Shown here in pieces: positions 21,186-24,682 of a stretch of DNA of 24,682 bases. The position numbers and the translations under genes were made by a program. Position 1 is the first letter of the stretch, and each line of letters starts with the position of its first letter. Below the pieces are notes generated by a model, which saw only the letters and a program-made list of their open reading frames with translations, did no database searches and had not been told where the DNA came from. Source of the stretch: RGIG4103 sp045644605 (lineage in GTDB: Bacteria; Bacillota; Clostridia; RUG12999); assembly GCA_045644605.1 (NCBI GenBank), contig JAZRHB010000031.1, forward strand, positions 1-24,682. Direction: 5' to 3'.

Positions 21186-21680
21186 TTAGCTGAATAAATT
21201 ACCGAGAGCCTTGAACATATTGGCAGAAGTACTGCGGAAACTGTTCCAGAAACTGTCAACAAGAAGATTAATTTCAAGCTGAACAACCTGGGAAGGCACT
21301 TCGGAAGCGTATGAAGAATCAACCCTTACCAAAATGTCATTTTTACCTTCGGCAAGAGAAATACGCTGTGCAAAATAACCACTTGCACCTATTGCCTGGA
21401 CAGCTGCGCATCCATCGGTATATGCAAGGTTGTATGCTCCGGTGGTTTTGTCTAAATAATACACACTAACGACAACGCCGCTTTTTGCAACGCCCGATAA
21501 AACATAATCTTTCTGAGTGGTTGTGGAAACAACTGTTTCGGGATTATAAATGTCTATGTATAACAAACCCTCGGTGTCCGGGCATCCGTACATAACGCTT
21601 GGTGCTGCACTTGCCATTACTGCACCGGCAAGAAGAAGTGCAACTGTCATCGAAAGAATGGTTATTAATTTTTTATGCAT
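21186..21680 (-). CDS. Unrecognised secreted protein inside the walRK cluster
   Basis: A 164-residue protein with a clear signal peptide: MHKK, a hydrophobic core over about 5-22, and an ASA-A cleavage site near residue 25. The mature part starts APSVMYGCPDTEG, has two cysteines (near 33 and 91), and a middle region of alternating beta-type sequence with GYFAQRISLAEGKNDILVRV, reminiscent of Ig-like or glucodextranase-B-like beta sandwiches. The C-terminus is a short amphipathic helix. I recognise no family. The ribosome binding site AAGGAGG is strong. Its own promoter with a WalR box lies in the 80-bp gap behind walK and a terminator follows, so it is a discrete, probably WalR-controlled unit inserted between walK and yycH. 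Confidence 0.8.
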   Translation of the reverse strand: MHKKLITILSMTVALLLAGAVMASAAPSVMYGCPDTEGLLYIDIYNPETVVSTTTQKDYVLSGVAKSGVVVSVYYLDKTTGAYNLAYTDGCAAVQAIGASGYFAQRISLAEGKNDILVRVDSSYASEVPSQVVQLEINLLVDSFWNSFRSTSANMFKALGNLFS

Positions 21681-21721
21681 TTGTAAAAACCTCCTTCAAT
21701 GATACTTTTTTCATTATACTT

Positions 21722-21749
21722 ATTATACATCGTTTATGTTACAAAACAA
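21722..21749 (-). promoter_or_regulatory. Promoter of the secreted-protein gene
   Basis: On the minus strand TATAAT (21727-21722) has TTGTTT (21749-21744) at 16-bp spacing as -35. It lies 42 bp before the gene start. The weak -35 overlapping the WalR box suggests regulator-dependent use. Confidence 0.6.
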
Positions 21750-21754
21750 TTACA
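21738..21754 (-). promoter_or_regulatory. WalR (YycF) binding box
   Basis: The minus strand reads TGTAAT-TGTTT-TGTAAC, an exact fit to the WalR consensus TGTwAh-N5-TGTwAh. It overlaps the -35 region of the secreted-protein promoter and sits just after the walK stop. The cluster's own response regulator is the obvious binder. Confidence 0.75.
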
Positions 21755-21760
21755 CAAAAT

Positions 21761-23539
21761 TTAAGATAAAGTAACATCTTCCTTACACGGAAACTGCATA
21801 ATAACCTCGGTGCCCTTGCCTTCATCGCTTTTTATTGATATTGTGCCGTCGTGTGCGGCAACAAGCTCTTTTGCAATAGCAAGCCCAAGTCCCGTACCGC
21901 CGCTCTGACGGGAACGTGCTTTGTCAACACGGTAGAACCTGTCGAAAATATGTGGCACATCTTCTTTTGGAATACCTATTCCGTTGTCTTTTACTTTAAT
22001 ATAAATTTTATCATACACACAACCGGCGGAAACCTTTATTGTGCCGCCTTCGGGTGTATATTTGATTGCATTTGTAATAATGTTTGTAATAACCTGTTCA
22101 ATACGGTCTTTGTTGCCGTAAAACGGTTTGATTTTACCTGCAAATGAAAGTGACATTGCGTGGGTTTTACCCTCTGCTTCAAACGAAAGCTTATTCGTAA
22201 TATCGGTAAGAAGTGCCGCAAGGTCAAACGGCTCTTTCGGGATATCGCTTTTATCGTAATCAAGACGCGAAAGTGTCAGAAGGTCGTTTACAAGACGTGC
22301 CATTCTGTCTGCTTCACTTGAAATAACAGTAAGGAAATTTTTCATCATTTCAGGCGGCAAATCGCCCGATTCCATAATGGTTTCCGTATAGGTTTTTACT
22401 GTGGTAATAGGTGTGCGAAGCTCGTGCGATACGTTGGAAACAAATTCACGGCGCGACTGCTCCATAAGGTGCTGCTCTGTAATATCACGAAGCACAACAA
22501 TAACCGCCGCAACCGCCGCTTCAGACCTTGCAATAGATGCAAAAAACACCTGAATATTACGCCCTCCCACCATTATGTCACGCTGAAGGGTTTCGTTTAT
22601 TTTAAACCTGATTTCTGACAAGGAAATATTGGCATCATACTTATTGAAATAGTTGTCAAATTCAATAAATTCCGTTGGTTCTGCAATGGAGAGTATTTTT
22701 TCTGCGGCGCGGTTCATATGGATAAGCTTGCCGCCCGCATCAAACGCCATAACCCCATCGGTCATAAACATAAGAATTGTTTCAAATTTATTTTTTTCCT
22801 CTTCAATGGTGGAAAGGTTGTTTTTAAGCCTGTCCGCCATTGTGTTGAATGTATGTGAAAGCTGACCGATTTCGTCATCGGAGCGCACGGAAATTTTAGT
22901 TTCAAAATCCCCTGCCGACAGACTTTCCGCCTTTTGTGTAAGGGAAATTATAGGCGAAGTAATGGTTTTGGAAATAAAATATCCAAGAACAAATGATATT
23001 GCAAGTCCGAAAAGCATCGCCTGCAGAATAATTGTAAGGACGGAAGACGTAATATCATTAAGCTCGTCTTTTGTATCCTTTGCGTAAATAACGTATTTCG
23101 CACTGCCATCTTTCATAACGGGAGCAGCATAATCCATATATGTTGTTTTGTCGGAAACGTCATTACCTGTCCTGCCGTTCATTGCGACAATTATGTTGGA
23201 TGTTTTTTCAACATTATCAACAATGCTTTTGTCCGCGCGGTAAATAACAGAGCCTGTTTTTCCGTCAAGCACATAAACGTTTCGTGAGCTGGATATACCT
23301 ATTCTTCCGGCATATCCGTCAATAATGGATGCAATACGGTCTATGGCATCCTCGGTTTCGGAAACGCTCACAATCTGAGAAAAAAAGTCGCCCGCAAATG
23401 CACTTTCAACATTGGATTTGAATTTGTTTATATAATAGTTCGAAATGGTTACTCTGAAAAAAGTACCGACAATAATGATAACGGAAACAATCATCAGCGT
23501 AAACATTATAACGAGCTTCCACTTGATGCTTTTAAACAT
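21761..23539 (-). CDS. walK: Sensor histidine kinase WalK (YycG)
   Basis: Membrane sensor kinase that reads cell-wall status and phosphorylates WalR. Order: membrane helix 1 (about 8-30), extracytoplasmic PAS-like domain (about 35-160), membrane helix 2 (about 165-190), HAMP (about 190-243), cytoplasmic PAS (about 250-355), HisKA with phosphoacceptor H372 in SHELRTP, and HATPase with the N box (N486/N490), DNGIGIP (518-524), FYRVDKARSRQSGGTGLGL. At 592 residues it is full length. It starts 19 bp after walR with AAGGAG upstream. The YycH/YycI-like genes downstream support the WalK identity over PhoR-type kinases of the same architecture. Confidence 0.92.
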   Translation of the reverse strand: MFKSIKWKLVIMFTLMIVSVIIIVGTFFRVTISNYYINKFKSNVESAFAGDFFSQIVSVSETEDAIDRIASIIDGYAGRIGISSSRNVYVLDGKTGSVIYRADKSIVDNVEKTSNIIVAMNGRTGNDVSDKTTYMDYAAPVMKDGSAKYVIYAKDTKDELNDITSSVLTIILQAMLFGLAISFVLGYFISKTITSPIISLTQKAESLSAGDFETKISVRSDDEIGQLSHTFNTMADRLKNNLSTIEEEKNKFETILMFMTDGVMAFDAGGKLIHMNRAAEKILSIAEPTEFIEFDNYFNKYDANISLSEIRFKINETLQRDIMVGGRNIQVFFASIARSEAAVAAVIVVLRDITEQHLMEQSRREFVSNVSHELRTPITTVKTYTETIMESGDLPPEMMKNFLTVISSEADRMARLVNDLLTLSRLDYDKSDIPKEPFDLAALLTDITNKLSFEAEGKTHAMSLSFAGKIKPFYGNKDRIEQVITNIITNAIKYTPEGGTIKVSAGCVYDKIYIKVKDNGIGIPKEDVPHIFDRFYRVDKARSRQSGGTGLGLAIAKELVAAHDGTISIKSDEGKGTEVIMQFPCKEDVTLS

Positions 23540-23558
23540 AGCTACTCCTTAAACTTTA

Positions 23559-24272
23559 TTAAATATCGCCGTTGAAATAGTATCCCACACCACGTTTTGT
23601 CATAACATATTTCGGTACAGACGGGTCGGTTTCAATTTTTTCACGAAGTCTTCTTACGGTAACGTCAACTGTACGGTCGTCGCCGTAAAACTCATATCCC
23701 CAAACTTTTTCAAGAAGAGTTCCTCTTGAAAATACCTTTTCAGGCTGGAGTGCAAGGAATTTAAGAAGCTCAAACTCACGAAGAGTAAGGTCAACGGCTC
23801 TGCCGCTTTCGGTAACCTCATATCTGTCGCAGTCAATTTTAAGATTGCCGGACTCAATAACACTGCCGTTTGTGCGTGTTTTAGGCTCGCCGCCCTCGGC
23901 AATATCGGAAGAAAGTCTTCTCATATTTGCCTTGATTCTTGCGGAAAGCTCTCTCATACTGAACGGTTTTGTAATGTAATCATCCGCACCGATTTCAAGA
24001 CCGAGAATTTTGTCAACCTCTTCGGATTTTGCAGTAAGCATAATAATCGGAGCGTCGGACCAGCCACGGATACTTTTGCAAACGTCAAAGCCGTTTACTT
24101 TAGGCAGCATAATATCAAGCAGAATAAGGTCGGGATTTACCTGGCGTGCCATAATAATAGCTTCTTCGCCGTCCTCCGCGGTGGCAACCTTATACCCCTC
24201 TTTTTCAAGGTTGAATTTAAGTATATCCAGAATCGGTTTTTCGTCTTCTACCACAAGTATAAGTCTTTGCAT
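23559..24272 (-). CDS. walR: Response regulator WalR (YycF)
   Basis: OmpR/PhoB-class response regulator of 237 residues. The receiver domain (1 to about 120) has acidic residues D10/E11, phosphoacceptor D53 (LLDIMLP), T80 and K102 (TKPFSM). The DNA-binding winged helix (about 135-235) ends RTVDVTVRRLREKIETDPSVPKY-like, with GVGYYF. WalR controls autolysin and cell-wall genes and is often essential in Firmicutes. GGAGG is upstream of the ATG. Its own promoter is at 24301-24330. The walK gene follows after 19 bp. Confidence 0.94.
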   Translation of the reverse strand: MQRLILVVEDEKPILDILKFNLEKEGYKVATAEDGEEAIIMARQVNPDLILLDIMLPKVNGFDVCKSIRGWSDAPIIMLTAKSEEVDKILGLEIGADDYITKPFSMRELSARIKANMRRLSSDIAEGGEPKTRTNGSVIESGNLKIDCDRYEVTESGRAVDLTLREFELLKFLALQPEKVFSRGTLLEKVWGYEFYGDDRTVDVTVRRLREKIETDPSVPKYVMTKRGVGYYFNGDI

Positions 24273-24300
24273 TTTACATACCTCCGTTTCCTATACTTAT

Positions 24301-24330
24301 ATTTTAACAAAAAACTATATATAATTGCAA
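24301..24330 (-). promoter_or_regulatory. Promoter of walRK
   Basis: On the minus strand TTGCAA (24330-24325) and TAAAAT (24306-24301) are separated by 18 bp, ending 28 bp before the walR ATG. No WalR box with the canonical 5-bp spacing is present here. Confidence 0.65.
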
Positions 24331-24368
24331 GTATTTATTAATATTATTAAAAAATTTCTTAAATATTA

Positions 24369-24397
24369 TTGATTTTTCCATTGTAATATTGTAAAAT
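24369..24397 (+). promoter_or_regulatory. Promoter of galE
   Basis: TTGATT (24369-24374) and TAAAAT (24392-24397) are separated by 17 bp, 36 bp before the galE ATG. It diverges from the walR promoter. Confidence 0.65.
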
Positions 24398-24433
24398 AGA
24401 TAGTGGAAAATATTGTGATGGAGGAGAGCATAT

Positions 24434-24682
24434 ATGTCAATTCTTGTTTGCGGCGGCGCCGGATATATCGGCAGCCATACGGCACTTGAGCTTATCCGCC
24501 AGGGCAGGGATGTAATTTATCTTGATAACCTGCAAAAAGGGCACAGAGCCGCTGTTATGAACGATAAATTTTATGAAGGCGATTTAAGGGATGAAGCTTT
24601 TTTAAACGGCGTTTTTGAAGAAAACGAAATTGAAGCGGTAATTCAGTTTGCGGCAGATTCGCTTGTTGGAGAAAGTGTTGAA
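24434..24682 (+). CDS. galE: UDP-glucose 4-epimerase, N-terminal part
   Basis: The first 83 codons of a short-chain dehydrogenase-type epimerase, cut by the window edge. It has the NAD-binding GGAGYIGSH motif (residues 7-15), an acidic residue after the second strand (YLDNLQKGH), the GDLRD motif and the FAADSLVGESVE stretch that is FAAxxxVGESV in GalE. The enzyme interconverts UDP-glucose and UDP-galactose, supplying galactose for envelope polymers. GGAGGAGA lies just upstream of the ATG. FAAD in place of the common FAAH is a small deviation. Identity is firm, but the complete length cannot be checked. Confidence 0.9.
   Translation, partial: MSILVCGGAGYIGSHTALELIRQGRDVIYLDNLQKGHRAAVMNDKFYEGDLRDEAFLNGVFEENEIEAVIQFAADSLVGESVE

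Noticed and set aside
24381..24397. TGTAAT and TGTAAA near the galE promoter as a WalR box
   Set aside because: The hexamers are only 2 bases apart instead of 5 and overlap the -10. This is probably just AT-rich promoter sequence.

Overview
The window is chromosomal DNA of an AT-rich, low-GC Gram-positive bacterium, most likely an uncultured, sporulation-capable member of Clostridia. The evidence is the gene set: a WalR/WalK system with YycH- and YycI-like partners, the RNase Y / YmdB / SpoVS cluster, RNase J, an IspH-ribosomal S1 fusion, a sigma-H-like promoter in front of spoVS, and strong GGAGG ribosome binding sites with several TTG starts. No species is claimed. The window is densely coding. 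I found no tRNA, rRNA, CRISPR array, phage gene or transposase.

Layout. 59-2550 (+): an M23 G5-domain endopeptidase and a cation diffusion facilitator, convergent with tcdA (-), whose terminator lies inside the transporter gene. 3493-4496 (+): a TIM-barrel sugar phosphate isomerase/epimerase followed by a 46-codon in-frame deletion remnant of a second copy. 4570-7641 (-): rny, ymdB and spoVS in the conserved order, but with a terminator and a 235-bp structured repeat between rny and ymdB. RNase J starts divergently from RNase Y and heads a long + run: rnjA, a DUF975-like membrane protein, a CNNM/CorC-type transporter, cmk, plsC and the ispH-S1 fusion, ended by a terminator at 15305-15337. A second + run holds a HAD-phosphatase/GtrA fusion, an RluA-type pseudouridine synthase and an alpha/beta hydrolase. 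After it comes a 540-bp gene-less stretch with two nested copies of the structured repeat. The right end (-) is the walRK cluster (walR, walK, a secreted protein, yycH-like, yycI-like). A divergent galE is cut by the window edge.

Themes. Two blocks concern RNA decay and translation (RNases Y and J, TcdA, RluA-type enzyme, S1) and the cell envelope (M23 peptidase, PlsC, HAD-GtrA, WalRK, GalE). The observations most worth a second look are: a consensus-matching WalR box in front of the unrecognised secreted-protein gene inside the walRK cluster; the internally deleted isomerase paralogue; a family of MITE-like palindromic elements, one nested in another and one splitting rny from ymdB; a strong internal Shine-Dalgarno and in-frame ATG that could release the S1 part of the IspH-S1 fusion; and a possible 18-residue hydrophobic peptide gene with its own promoter and a 24-bp perfect palindrome between spoVS and ymdB.
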